DNA of 59,726 bases, taken from contig QKYT01000091.1 in NCBI GenBank assembly GCA_003550305.1, positions 2,039-61,764 of the forward strand, read 5' to 3'. Below, one piece after another: positions 23,191 through 35,467 of the stretch. A program made the position numbers and the translations under genes. The stretch comes from Glomus cerebriforme. Lineage: Eukaryota > Glomeromycota > Glomeromycetes > Glomerales > Glomeraceae. Within the stretch, counting starts at the first letter, position 1. Every line of letters starts with the position of its first letter. Under the pieces are notes generated by a model. The model worked only from the letters and a program-made list of their open reading frames with translations. It was not told the origin of the DNA and made no database searches.

Positions 23191-25281
23191 TTAAGATGAT
23201 GATGGTGTTGGTCCTTGCGTTGGATTATCTTGACTACTATTGAAACCAATTTGTAATGAAGGTGATGATGGTATTGATCCTTGTGTTGAATTATTTTGAA
23301 CTTTTCCTTGATTACCAATTTGTAATGATGGCGGAATTTGTATTTGAGATAACGACGTTGAATTTTTCATATTACTTTTCATAATATCACTTTGTGATAT
23401 TTGAGAATAATATGATGATGGTAATGTTGTAACTGATATATTTAAATTATTATTTGTATTAGTTACAACTCCGTTGGTAGTAGAAATATCCTTCCCCGTT
23501 TCATTCATTCCTTGATAATTTCCACTTCCACTATTTCTCCATTTCTTTTCAATAGGAACTTGTCCTATTGAAACATTTGGATATTGAGATCTTAGTTGTT
23601 CAGGATTTGAAGAATTTATATTATAATCATTATTAATATTTTTATTTTCAAAATTTTGACTATTACTAGGAGTTAAAGAAGGGGAATGTTTATGTTTTTG
23701 ATTATTTTGATCTGAATTACGATTTCCTGAATCATAATTATTCCAATTATGATGAGCAATTGATGATGTTAAAATTTCTTCTTCTTCATCATAAGATGTA
23801 TCAAGTCCCACTTTTTTTAAATCTACATCATATTTACGTAATTTAAATCCGGAAAGATAATGACGATTTAAGGTTTGTTCAACAAACCAAAGTTTTTGAT
23901 TAATTTTAGCATCAATCCTTTTATTTAAATCTTTTATTAAACTAGATTGTGATGTAATGATACTATTTGGTGATAATGAATTAAATTTCGATTGTGTTGG
24001 AGTTCCTGAAGTTGTAAAATAAAATAATGATGAACGATCATTTTCAGGATTTGTTGTTGTTGATGATACTGTTTTTGATGATGACGAACTAACGAATATG
24101 TTATTATGATTCTTTATTTCACGTGATTTTTCATAGGATACTGGTAATAATCTATTTCTATCATCCTTTTTCATCGCATCTGGAGAATTACGTAATAAAT
24201 ATCTTTGAACCAATCCCCATGAACGATATTTACCTCTCCTATAAAAAAAGGAAGAAAATGTATTGATTAATAATATTATTACTTATTAATAATTAATAAT
24301 TTTTTTAAAAAAAAATTCTATAAACATTACCCAAATAAAATGAACCAAATCGCCAAAGCATATGTAGTTAAACCACCAACAGCAGAGATTAAATCTAATT
24401 TTTGATTGAGAATGAAAAATAAATTAATTATACAAAATAATCTTACTGTTTAAAACATTATATAAAATTTATATTTACCATATGGTGTATACGGTGATTT
24501 CTCTGTATACCTTAACACCTAAATAATTATATAAGAAATAGCTTTAATAAATCCATCATTTAAATATTTTGAAAAAAAAACACTTTAAATGACTTACCGT
24601 ATATGTATCTGGAGAATATATGAATCTTGTAGCTAAATTTTTATTCTCAAAGCTCAAATGAACATAATTTTGTTTATTAACAGTAAAATAAGAATTAGAG
24701 TTATTATTAACATCAAATCTTTCACTCCTTGTAAAAGTAAAAGTATTTGTTGAAGGAACTGAACTAACAAAAGGGTCGACAGATTTTAAATTTCTTTCTT
24801 CATCAAATATACCAAATAATGTACCCGATTCACTAGGATCTACTTGATCCCAAAATCCCATTAAAATGATTGTATCAAGTACACCAGGTTGAAAAAATAA
24901 TTCCTTCCTTGGATTAAATATAAAACAAGGCCAAGTACCAGTATTTGCAGTCCAATCACCAGTTGTTAAACTATCTGTTGTACTTGGTTGAAGATAAGAT
25001 GATATATCTGTTATAACATCTAGTGTCCCAGGTTTCCCTCTTACTGTCCTTTGCGCTTGCGCACTTGTAAACCCTTTTCCGCATATAAATGATGACCATA
25101 CTGGTATTTTGTTTGATTTATTAAATTCCATGGATACTAATGGGTCCGCATCTTTTATCTTAAGTACTATAAGGATTTTTTTCATTGATAATCCTAATAT
25201 AAGACTCATAAAGAATAAAGCAAAAAAACTTCTTAACAAAGTTTCTCTGTAATCTTTACTTAATCTATTTAGTTTAAACAT
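23191..25281 (-). CDS. Two-pass membrane protein with Ser/Asn/Gln-rich tail (4 exons, 611 aa)
   Basis: Exons are 25281-24598, 24518-24479, 24394-24331 and 24238-23191, all with GT...AG introns. I start at the ATG at 25281; the in-frame TTG at 25302 is less likely. Residues about 20-45 form a hydrophobic segment (SFFALFFMSLILGLSMKKIL). About 190 residues follow that look like a globular extracytoplasmic domain with Trp, Cys and Asp (VWSSFICGKGF, GDWTANTGTWPCFIFNP, LMGFWDQVDPSESGTLFGIF). A second membrane span falls in the short third exon (ISAVGGLTTYALAIWFILFG) and is followed by GKYRSWGLVQRYLLRNSPDA. The remaining 340 residues are low-complexity. The arrangement and the Ile-Ser-Ala-x-Gly-Gly membrane entry resemble uncharacterised membrane proteins of Mucoromycota; no function is assigned. 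The tail ends in repeats of SLQIGxxxSSQ/TQG that run on past the stop. Confidence 0.8.
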
Positions 25282-26642
25282 CGTTTCTTTCTTTTTTTTC
25301 AAAAAAAAAAATAATTATTTCTTTTTGAGTTCGGGAAGGTTTTTTTTTAATAATTTTATATTCGAGGTTTAGAGGTTTACATTCAATGCGACTCAATTCT
25401 TTACTAACAATTTTTTTGAAAAATAAAGGTTTTAAGGAGGAAAAAAAAATTTACAAATTTAAAAGAAAGTAGATGAGTTAACCTGTTTAAGGGGAAAACC
25501 GTTTTTTTTTTATTATTTCAAAAAAAAAAAAAAAAAAAAATTTTTAGGAAAATGTATATAACCTGATGTAAAAAAAAACTCTATATTTATTGTTTCTGAA
25601 AAAGTCTAAGACTGAGATTTAAAAATAATTAATTGGTACAAAAATGGTCGCGGAGTCCCAAAAAAAAATTTTAAAAAGTAAAAACACCAGATTTTGGAAG
25701 ATCAAAATTGCGAATTACCTAATTAGTAAATTTTTGTATAAAACAGAAAGAAATAATTGGGGATTTTTGGTGACACAAGGTTTATTAAGCATTATTTCAG
25801 GTGCATTGTGTCTTTAGTTGAATATAAACTGTGGAACGGAATCACTTGATCGATCATAAAAGGGCATAATTAACTCAACTTTTTAGACATTTTGAAACAA
25901 GGAATTATTTTTTCGTTCCCTTATTCTTTTTAAGTGTCCTTTATTAATATACTAAGTATTATATAGCGTTCTCTTCTTAGTATCACCTTTTATTAATATC
26001 CTAGATATTTTGTATATTTTGTGTAAATTATTTATTATTAATTGATTTAATTAAAAACTCCGAACAATGTTAATATGATCGACAAAATACTAAAATTATC
26101 ATCAAATCGGGTACTCCGTCTTATCAACATGATATTATCTATCAACTTTCTAATTATACATTTTTACTTATAATTATTTCCTAATTATTTTATCTTACTT
26201 TAATAGTGGACAAAGAATAAAAAAAGAACTTTCATTGCATCATTTATTTGGCATAATATGATGGATTATTGGTATGCAATTATTATATTATTCTTTTTAT
26301 TTTTTATATTTGGTATTAAACAAAGATGTAATTAACGAGAATAAAGAAATAAATTGAAAGTATGAAGTTGAAATAAGACCACTCAGATACATTTTCGGCT
26401 CTGAATATAGAGTATAATGATGCATCATCTAGTACACATCTGTAGGACCCCGAGCTAGGTCAGGGGAAGCCGGAATTTCATTTATGCATGGGTATTTATT
26501 AATATTCATTTATGTCTCACTAAATGGTTGGACAGCACATTGAACTTTAATTCTTTATTATTATGTATTGGAATATTGGATTAGAAGGTTCTAAGTCAAT
26601 ATTCAATGAAAGAGTCATTGGAACTTTATCAATGCTCATTTT

Positions 26643-26885
26643 GAAACCTGCAGAATTATAGATTGAGAATAAAAAGTTTCAACTTGGTAAGTTGACCTTG
26701 AAAAATAAAGAAACACAATTGTTCGTCCTTCAATTAAGAGGACCAAAACTTAAACAATACACATTCTTGGAACCAGCAGAATTATAAATTGAGAATATAA
26801 AGTTTCAACTTGGCTTGGTAAGTTGACCTTGAAAAATAAAGAAACCCAATTGCCTGTCCTTCAATTAAGAAGATCAAAACTTAAA
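26643..26885. repeat. Tandem duplication, two copies of about 115 bp
   Basis: Copy 1 (26643-26754) and copy 2 (26769-26885) share AACTTGGTAAGTTGACCTTG, AAAAATAAAGAAAC and TCAATTAAGA in the same order, with several substitutions and a 5-bp CTTGG insertion in copy 2. Non-coding. Confidence 0.8.
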
Positions 26886-27431
26886 ATTACTGTTCTCACC
26901 ACTATTAATTTTTCAAAATCCTATTTATATTTTGAATGATATCTTTTGCAGCAAAAATAGTCAAAATAATATCTTTGTTATCTCCTGATAGCTTCAAAAT
27001 ATTACCATCAATTGACATTCCTGATTTTTCAATATGATAAAAGTTAATGATGCGCTAAAAGGTTACTCAAAATATTGCTAGCTAAATAAGTCAAAATAAT
27101 TGATAAATATAAAAATTTATTAGAAATATATCCATTCACTGCACTAACAATAAATACATTTTAAATTTAGGATATTCACTAATTGGCTAAATTAGTTTCA
27201 GATCAAATGATTAATTATAACATATATATATAATTTCCTATGATGATTGTACGAGAATCTATATATATATATTTTATACTTGTATAAGTTGATTACGAAT
27301 ATACAGTAATTCCCTGACCTAAATGCTAACAGTTCAGGGTCCTGAATCTAATGCTGTGCCTCTATGAGGTAATTATAATGCAATCGTACAAACAAATTGA
27401 AACTAAATAACATCTACAATTATCTACATAT

Positions 27432-27660
27432 GGGGTACGTCTAAAGCGGAGCAGAATCACGTGATTTATGTAAAATTTTTGGCCGGAATTATGGCATTAA
27501 GAAATTATGCATGTGACAAATAACAGGTGATAAATAGGATTTCACCTATCGAAAAAATTCGTCCCTAGAATACTTAGGAAAAATGGAAAATGAAGGTGTG
27601 ACGCGGGGGTGACAGATATGCACTATGATCACGTGATTCTGCTCCGCTTTAGACGTCCCC
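27432..27660. mobile_element. TIR element with 7-8 bp target duplication (related to family B)
   Basis: The left end GGGG(T)ACGTCTAAAGCGG continues with AGCAGAATCACGTGAT. The right end (27628-27660) is its reverse complement with one indel. TACATAT lies on both sides (27425-27431 and 27661-27667), extendable to eight bases with the next G, which suits hAT-like elements. The interior has GGCCGGAATTATGG, ATGTGACAAATA, GGATTTCACC and TGACGCGGGGGTGACA, which resemble the interior of the element at 57643-57963. No transposase frame; non-autonomous. Confidence 0.8.
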
Positions 27661-28134
27661 TACATATGTCTCTTCTCCATGCCGATCAATCATAATTTGG
27701 AATTTTATTTATTTTATCATGTTTTTTGAACACCATTGTTTATAGTTTCTTGTGACATCGTTATTATAATAATATCATGAAACAATGGACGAAGAAACCT
27801 TTCTAATGCATCTTTATCAAGCAAATTTTGTCTTGAATGAGTATAAACTTGTCATTAATCGATTTACTTTGAAAAAAAATTTCCAAGTTATGGCTTAACT
27901 ATCTGTACGGGCATTGAAACAGTGTTAGACTCTGTTATTTTGAAAAAACTTCCAGATTTTGTCAAATCTATCTGTATGGGCACTGAAATAGTGTTTGTTT
28001 CTGAGCGTTGAAACATTGTTTGCCCCTGTTTACTTTGAGAAAATTTCTATTTGACATTTAGTCATTACTGCAGCCATGATTTGATTATCGGAAGTAAAAT
28101 TTTTATTAAATGTCATCTATAAAAGTACAATACT

Positions 28135-28417
28135 TTACAGCTAATTTCATAATGTACGGGACACTTGACAAAATTTTTGCCGAGAACTTGCCGGGTTGTC
28201 GGGTTGTCGGGTTGTCGGCAATTTGAAAAATAACAATATTTGCAAAATAACACGTGACATCGCTTCAATTTTGACGTGTTACAGGTTACACCAAACAAAT
28301 TATTTTCACGTGCTTATTATTATTTTCAAATTGCCGACAACCCGACAACCCGACAACCCGGCAAGTTCTCGGCAAAAATTTTGTCAAGTGTCCCGTACAT
28401 TATGAAATTAGCTGTAA
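28135..28417. mobile_element. Long-hairpin element with about 95-bp arms and triple GGGTTGTCG
   Basis: Arms 28135-28231 and 28321-28417 are essentially perfect inverted copies, from TTACAGCTAATTTCAT inward to the loop. Each arm carries three consecutive copies of a 9-mer (GGGTTGTCG on the left, CGACAACCC on the right). The loop of about 90 bp contains CACGTGACAT and a nearby inverted TCACGTGC. There is no coding capacity. The near-identity of the arms suggests recent insertion or ongoing correction. Flanking duplications are not clear. Confidence 0.8.
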
Positions 28418-29405
28418 AACAAAGCACAATTTGATGAGTCGGCCGCCACAAAAAAATTTACTTAATTTGATACCCGAATAACCGAGCAAAATTATGTAAA
28501 GTTATTTAACGTCGGCCGTGCAAATCTGCTAATGCCGATCACTACCATTCTTAATAATACGATTTTTAATAATAAAGAAAAAGTTTCTTAGATAATCGGG
28601 GTCGTGCTTAATATTTATTTTGGCGAAATCTTTTCTCTATTATAATCATGTGAGTCCTCATGCAATGCTTAAACAAATCTGTAAGGAGCAGGGTTCGTAT
28701 AAATCAAACGTTATCTCATTATTTATTACTGGGTTAAAGTGTTAAACTGTTAAATTGTTAAACTGTTACTATTACTATGACAACTTTTAATTCTTTTGTT
28801 TATTGTCGGCTGTTTGGCAGATTATTATTTATAAAAACTTTAATCGCCACCGGCTTTTAACTGAAATATACAACCCGTTTGTTAAGGTTACAATACTCGT
28901 GATCCTGGGATAAATTTGGTCATTTAGGAAGGATATTGAAAATATTTTTGTGTAATTCAGTGAAGAAAATCTTTCCTTCATTTTGCTTTGGCATGTGGGA
29001 CCCGAAAGTGACCCGAACTTATATATATTAAGGGTTCATGTAAACTTTTTTCCGGATGGGTAATAAAAAAAAAAAAAAAAAAGTAAATTTATCTCGGAAC
29101 TCGCTTGTTTAATTGACTTTGATGTTTCAGTGCTGAAAAAATCCCCCTTGGATTTTGAGTAACCGTTTTAAATTCAGTATCCAATTAAAATTTACTCACT
29201 CAAATGATCGGTTGAGTTATATATATATATATATTTTTAAAAAAAGAAATCTCTCTTTCTGTTTCTTTTCTAAATTCAGTCAGCAATAATAATTTCTTAA
29301 AAAGGTTTCAAGGATCTTTTATTAAATAATTACTAAATTATTATTGTGTTTTTTTTATATTAACATATTATTTCCTTTTTTTGTTTTTAAATGTGAGCAG
29401 AAGGT

Positions 29406-31174
29406 ATGAGTCGTTTAAATTATGACTGTTTAGAAATACTTTTTGATAAGTTTTTAGAATTGCAAGATGAAGATGATGGATTAGATGGATATGGATTATT
29501 ATATACTTGTGCATTCTTAAATCGAGATGTAAGCATAGTTCTCAAAAAAATTATTCTTGTAATTTTTTTTTATTTCCACATATTAATTTAACTTACCTTT
29601 TCAAAAAGTGTAAAACTATTGCAAATCATCTTTTATACAAGGATCCATGGAAATATTGGTTATATCGATCCAAAAATAAATCAATTGCTAAACAATTAAT
29701 AGATACATATATGTTGTGTTACAAGTACAATGCAATCAAAAATAGAAACAGAGTCAATCGTCCTTCTAATGAAGAAGAAGGAGAAGAGGATCCTTCAAAG
29801 AGAGTGGCCAAGGAAGAACATGTCATGAATGGAGTCGATGATGATGATCATAAACTTCCTTTGGATAATTATATTTCTTACGCAAAAAATCTACATGTTC
29901 CATCATTATATCAATGTATAAAGATATGGTATGAATATCAACAAGCCGGAAAAGAATCCAGTCAAATGGATTGTGAAGAAGAAGAAAATATTCAGCCAGT
30001 ATATAATTTATTTTTGGAAATTTTTGAATTGTTTGTTCAAGAAGCTCGAATTAGAGATTGTACCTTTGCAGAATCGACAGAAGATGACGATTATCCGGTA
30101 ACATTGGAGCAATTGGGTCGACTCATAAATCATGGTGTTAAAGTAGATTTAAAATATTTAAATTTAGGATTTTTTCCATGTGATTCGCAGGGTCTTTCAA
30201 GAATAACTGAAAAGTGCAATAGACTTAAAACTTTTAAAATCTCTGCACAAAATTGTTCAGATGAAGTACTAGCAAAATTTATTGAATCACAAACTCGTTT
30301 AACAAAACTTAAAATACGAAACGCGCAAAAGATCGATTTAACCTTGAAAGCTCTTGGAACTCAATCAAAGTCATTGGTTAAACTTCGAGTTCTTAATTCT
30401 AATCTTGAAAGTTGCCAAAAACCTTTTGATGGTATCGCATCTTGTGCAAACCTTCGTTCAATTTATATGAGAAAAACTAGTTGGCCCACGGATGTATCAC
30501 CTTCAACTCTTTTAATGCCTATAGCAATAAATTGTGAATTTCATAATGTAGATTTTTCTGGTTCTGAACTTCCAGCTGATGTTTTGGTTGAAATTGCAAA
30601 AAAATCTTCAACCACTTTACGCAAAGTTCATCTTGAAAGACCTGAAAATCAAATTGATCATGAAAGTTATGATTTATCGGATGGAATTAGAGCTCTAGCG
30701 AAGCATTGTAAAAACATAATTCATTTTGAAAGAGACATCCTACCAAGAGAGATTAGTTCAATGATTTATTTTTTAAACGAAGTAGGAAATTCTTTAGTTA
30801 GATTAGAAATTGAATCAAAATTAATGAGTTTCAGTAATATTGATGCTTCAGATTTAATTATTTCTATAAGTAATTGTTCTAATTTAGAAACTTTGAATAT
30901 AAGTTACTTTAATTTCACTCCACAAGTCTTTGAAAAATTAATTATAGGTTGTAAATCATTAACGACTTTATTAATTTGCAATTCAACGTCTGTTAATGAT
31001 CAAATATTACATATAATACGAGAAAAGAGTAAGAACCTAAAAAATTTAGATATTCTTGCTTGTAGTAATATTACCGATGAAGCTGTCGAACAATTACAAT
31101 CTGAGACTGAAATAGAAGTTGATTTAGGTAAAGTAATTTTCATATATTATATTTTATTAGTGTTTTTGGGTTAA
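29406..31174 (+). CDS. F-box-like/leucine-rich repeat protein (about 562 aa)
   Basis: Exon 1 is 29406-29528 (41 codons, ends before GTAAGC) and exon 2 is 29609-31174. Residues 1-70 fit a divergent F-box: LNYDCLEILFDKFLE, then LYTCAFLNRD joined to CKTIANHLLYKDPWKYW, the usual position of the Asn-Arg-x-x-Cys and xxPW pattern. After a charged linker, leucine-rich repeats run from about residue 225 to the end (LKTFKISAQNCSDEVLAKFI, LETLNISYFNFT, LKNLDILACSNITDEAVEQL). F-box/LRR proteins are substrate receptors of SCF ubiquitin ligases, and the family is expanded in arbuscular mycorrhizal fungi. The 3' end is uncertain: GTAAAG after VDLG could be a donor, making the last 14 residues intronic and ending the protein at VDLG or VFLG. 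Confidence 0.75.
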
Positions 31175-32135
31175 TATTAATTCATATTCCAATTGTTATA
31201 TTAGGTTGAATATATATAATTTGACGTCCCCGTTCATTTAATAATCCGTCGCTGTATGAACTTGCGATGATTTTAAATTAATGTTAATTCTAAATTTTAT
31301 TCTATTTTTATTTTGTTTTTTTTTTATTTGTATTAGATTTAATTTTTATACAAACCGTTGTACGCATATCATCATTGATTTTATTTTAATATATATCCAT
31401 TTTTTTTATTTCATCAATTATTTCATTTATCTTTTCACAAAAACAAAATAATATTATTACCTCTTGTTAAAATAAAAAAAAATGCAAATCAATTTATCAC
31501 TACAAAATCTATAAAAACACTACGATTCACTGATTCAAAATCGTAGTTGCTAAAGCCTCTATAGGAAATAATGAAGTATTATTAAACGTAATACATTAAT
31601 ACATTTATAAGGAAATACGCGTATATATAACAAGTATACAGGATCAATCATTTGGAGTTTCTTTTATAATTTTCGCCAAATCCAAAAACTATAATTGCAA
31701 TGAGATATTTTAAGTTTAAAATATTAGAGCAATGTAATGGAATTTAAAGTCAATTAATTGGTGGCATTTTATTAAATCTTTATAAATTAAATCAAAAAGA
31801 TGTAAAAAAAAAAAAAAAAAATTTAAAATTATCTGTTAATATTATTAAGCGGGGATATTTATAATTTTTATAACTTTATACGTATATATAATTTATCCGC
31901 TAATTAAAATAAATGATATGAAAAAGATTTTTGTTTATAACTTTATACGATATAGATGCCAATTAATAAAATTAATTGATAAATGAAAAAAAAAAATGTT
32001 TGTTTTAATATAATTTCTATTTTTTATTAAATGGGTAATTATTTTCTTTTCTTTTCCTTTCTAAAAAAAAAAAAAGAATTTATCGTCCACAAATATGATA
32101 ATAAACGAATTAATTAACAAAGAACAAAAATTCCT
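31175..32135. other. 3' intergenic DNA between convergent genes
   Basis: Nearly 1 kb separating the ends of the F-box/LRR and arginase genes. AT-rich with an A-run near 31804-31820; no coding signal. Confidence 0.5.
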
Positions 32136-33930
32136 TTATAGCAAAGTTTCACCTATTATAATAAAAAAAAATTAATTTAATTTTTCAATCTTAACAATAA
32201 TAACAAAGTATAATATGTATAATATAATAATAATATTACCAAAACAACAACGTATTAATGATAATCCAACCGTTACAGTTGCAAATATTTGTGCTTCGTC
32301 AATATCAGGATAAATTTCAGGTTCAGGAATTGCAACTTCCTATAAATCATACGCGGTTCGTTAATAAAAAGTAAAATAAATCACGTGAATCAATTATATT
32401 CACGTGAATTCATAATTGTTACGAGATTTTTACCATAATATCTACTGCAACCATACATCCTGTTTCATGAACAGCTTCACAGATATAATGTCCTTCTCTG
32501 AAAGTTAAACCACCACGAACAGGTGTACCTAATCAAAAAAGAATATCAAGAAAGAAAGAAAGAAATAAATATATTAACCCTATTAAAATAATAATAATAA
32601 TAATAATTACCTGTGCTTGGAGCAACTGTCGGATCAAGCGCATCAACATCAAAGCTCAAATGAATTGGAAGGTTTCTTTTAGGATTCACCGCATCAAGAG
32701 CCATTTCTACTACTTTACCGATACCATATTTATCTACATCATGCATTGAGAATGCTTTGATTCCCAATTGCTTCAAGATTTTTTTTTCTGATGCCTCAAC
32801 ATCTCGAAGTCCAATATACACAAGCCTTTCTTTCGAGATGATTTTATTAACCCATTCGAATCCTGGTATTTTTCCTGCAATACCTAATAAAAATGATACC
32901 GGGCAACCATGTAAATTACCCGACTTGGTTGTCTCTGGAGTATTAATATCCTAAAATTTAAAAAGTTTCAAATTATATTTAATGATGATAGTCATTACGA
33001 CTGACAACAAACATGCATAATCGATAGTTTCTCAATGTTGCCGATCCGCCGTTAAAAATTTATTTCAACTTACCGCATGTGCATCAACCCAGATAAGACA
33101 AGCATCAGGATAAACTGATAAAGTTCCTGACACTGTGCCTAATGCAAGACTATGATCGCCACCAAGAGTTAACGCTACTTGTTTTCTTTTAAGGTGTGAT
33201 TCGACAGCTTTCGATACAGCTTCAGCTACCCTTGAAACATAACGAGGTTTCTTTAACTTTCCTATGTTTGGGTCCTCAACAGGCCGAAGTTCGTTGAGCT
33301 TGTGGTGACCATCAAATTCCACTTCCCATTCCAATTCCTGAAGTTGTTCTAATAATCCGAATTCAATCAATTTTGTTGGGCCTTTATCGACTCCTATATT
33401 TCTATGCTATTGAAAGATGAAAAAAATTTTAATATTGTGAGGAATTCAAGTGTTTTTGTTACCTCTACATCATAACATAAAAATGAGGCCTTTATTTATC
33501 TTTATGCCGGGAAAAGGAATGTCCAGTTAATACCCGGTAAATATAGTAAATTCAGGGGTACGTGTGTAACATTAGGAGTAGGGGGGGTATATTGTGAATG
33601 CAAAATAAAATGAGAATTCAAATTTAAAAAATTTCCGAACCGGGTAACGAATTTTTAAAAGTAATTCCCGAAATAAGGGATGTATTTTAATGCCACGTTT
33701 TTAAAGGTAAGGATTTACCATTTTTAGATAAGTGGATAAATTATTTATCGGATTTAAAAAAAAATTTTCTTCGAACTAAAAGAAAGGCCTGATTTTTTTT
33801 TTATGGTAGAGGTAATTTGCCATGAAAGAAAAATTAATAAAAAAAAAACGAGAGTCAATCATACCTGACCACCATTGAAGGGGCATCCAATAACACCAAC
33901 TTTTTTGTTAACAAATTTATAAGATGTCAT
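32136..33930 (-). CDS. CAR1: Arginase (6 exons, 316 aa)
   Basis: Exons are 33930-33865, 33406-33074, 32950-32611, 32528-32434, 32339-32240 and 32152-32136, joined without frame conflict. The last exon is only 17 nt and supplies the end of the C-terminus ETLL. Arginase hydrolyses L-arginine to L-ornithine and urea at a dinuclear Mn centre. The signature motifs are present in order: [10 protein letters not shown] and [10 protein letters not shown] near the N-terminus, [13 protein letters not shown] (metal His), WVDAHADINTP split over exons 2 and 3, NLHGCPVSF, and SFDVDALDP, then [16 protein letters not shown] (metal Asp residues). Length matches cytosolic fungal arginases. The usual EVNP loop after VDIM reads EVAIPEPE here. 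In arbuscular mycorrhizal fungi arginine carries nitrogen from external hyphae to roots and arginase releases it there, which suits this gene. The 458-bp first intron is the longest. Confidence 0.95.
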
Positions 33931-35368
33931 TTTGTAGGTTATAGTAATTAAAAATTATAAAATATTTTTTTGGGGGGAGGATTTATTTTAGTTTTTATTT
34001 GAGAGAGAATTTTTTTTTTAAAATTCTTTCAAAAAAAAAAGAGGATTTCTTATTATTTAAATAAAAAAAACAAGGTTGTACAAGTTTAAGGCTTCTCTCT
34101 ATAAATATGTATTGTATTTTATATTGCATGCCAATCATGGACAAAAAGGTTTCCCCGTCGATTTGTCGATTTTTTTTTTTAAAAAATCAATTTTGACTTG
34201 ATTTTATCTATTTTTAAAGGATAATTGTTTGAATCTTTAAAGAGTTTCGAGCGTTCAAGATATTTTTAGATTGGGATTTTTCCGAGAGATATACAAACAA
34301 AAGATAATCTACGTTGTACTTATTTTTTTATAATAATTATATAATTATTTCAGAATAAAATTTCTTTGAATTTTTTATCAGCTTTGCTCCTTAAAAATGA
34401 AAAACGAAACCTAATGATCTTCAAATATAATATATATAAATATGTATATATATATATAGAATATATGTATGATATTTATAGTATATATTATAACAACAAT
34501 TAAAATACAATCAAATACATAAAGCCCAGTTTAAATTTAAAAAAAAAAAATTCACAATTCTTGGAATTCTTTTTGTTTGGTAAAATGCAAATATGATTGA
34601 ATGCTGGGAAAAAAAACAATATATTTGTTATTATTTATTTGTTGTCTGTTTAAAATCATCACTTAAACAGACAGACATGCATGATATCACGAAAAAATAT
34701 CTATTAAAGGACTATTGTTTTTTTCTTAATTAATTCTTTGTTTATTATGTTATTTACTTAATATAGAACAATCAAAAAACCAATGATCAGAATGACCGAA
34801 ATTATCACTTTTTGGATTTTAAAAAGCGGTTCTAGGCTTAAAATATTGACAACCTTTCCAAAGGATTAATACTCATTGCTCATTTGAAATTCTAAATAAA
34901 GAACAAAACATTTATATGCAATAAGAAACAGATTACATGTGATTGTGAGATATATAATATTGTGAAAAGAAAGTACAAATCGTTTAAGATAAACGACGAC
35001 CTTTTCGGTTTTGATTCATTGTAGAACATTAAATCTGTATTACAATTAAATGGATAAGTTACTATTTGAGAATGCGAAAGAGAGCGAGTGAAAAATAATA
35101 TCCTTTCAAACGATTACTGAAAAGGAAATTATTGTTAAACCATTTTATATTCGGATCGTCCGGATGGGTAATTCGATTAATTAGTTGTGTTAATTATATA
35201 ATGATGTAGTGTTTATTAATTGCTTATTCTCCTTTATTGTAAGAAACTTTAAAAATTCGTGGGGAAAAATATTCATTGCACGTCATTTGGGACTAAAGTC
35301 GATTTATTTTTCTAATGACCACTACTCACAGCCAACAAACAAACGAATCTTGATTGAGTTTGGGGGGA

Positions 35369-35467
35369 ATGGCTGAGACTATAAAGAATGATGTAAAATG
35401 CGGGTCACCAAGTGCTCGTGATGAACCCGTGCCGTGGGAGTATATGTCACGAGATCACCTGCCATGA
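35369..35467 (+). CDS. Candidate 32-aa small ORF in a local GC island
   Basis: An ATG-to-TGA frame encodes MAETIKNDVKCGSPSARDEP followed by VPWEYMSRDHLP. The codon mix (GCC-type and CCG, CGG-like triplets) and local GC are unlike the AT-rich surroundings, which is why I note it. There is no homolog I recognise and no visible neighbour exon. It could equally be a remnant of an old element. Confidence 0.2.
   Translation: MAETIKNDVKCGSPSARDEPVPWEYMSRDHLP

Larger units (their letters stand above)
25282..29405. other. Intergenic DNA hosting several repeats
   Basis: About 4 kb between divergent genes. Apart from the repeat and the two inverted-repeat elements listed separately, I see AT-rich sequence with no coding exon. 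A GC-richer patch at 26435-26475 and a transposon-end-like sequence starting CAGTAATTCCCTGACC at 27304 have no partner I could find. Confidence 0.5.

Noticed and set aside
27300..27370. CAGTAATTCCCTGACC transposon-like end
   Set aside because: No inverted partner found within a plausible distance.
28113..28405. Frames on both strands across the hairpin element
   Set aside because: Both are readings of the inverted-repeat arms and mirror each other.
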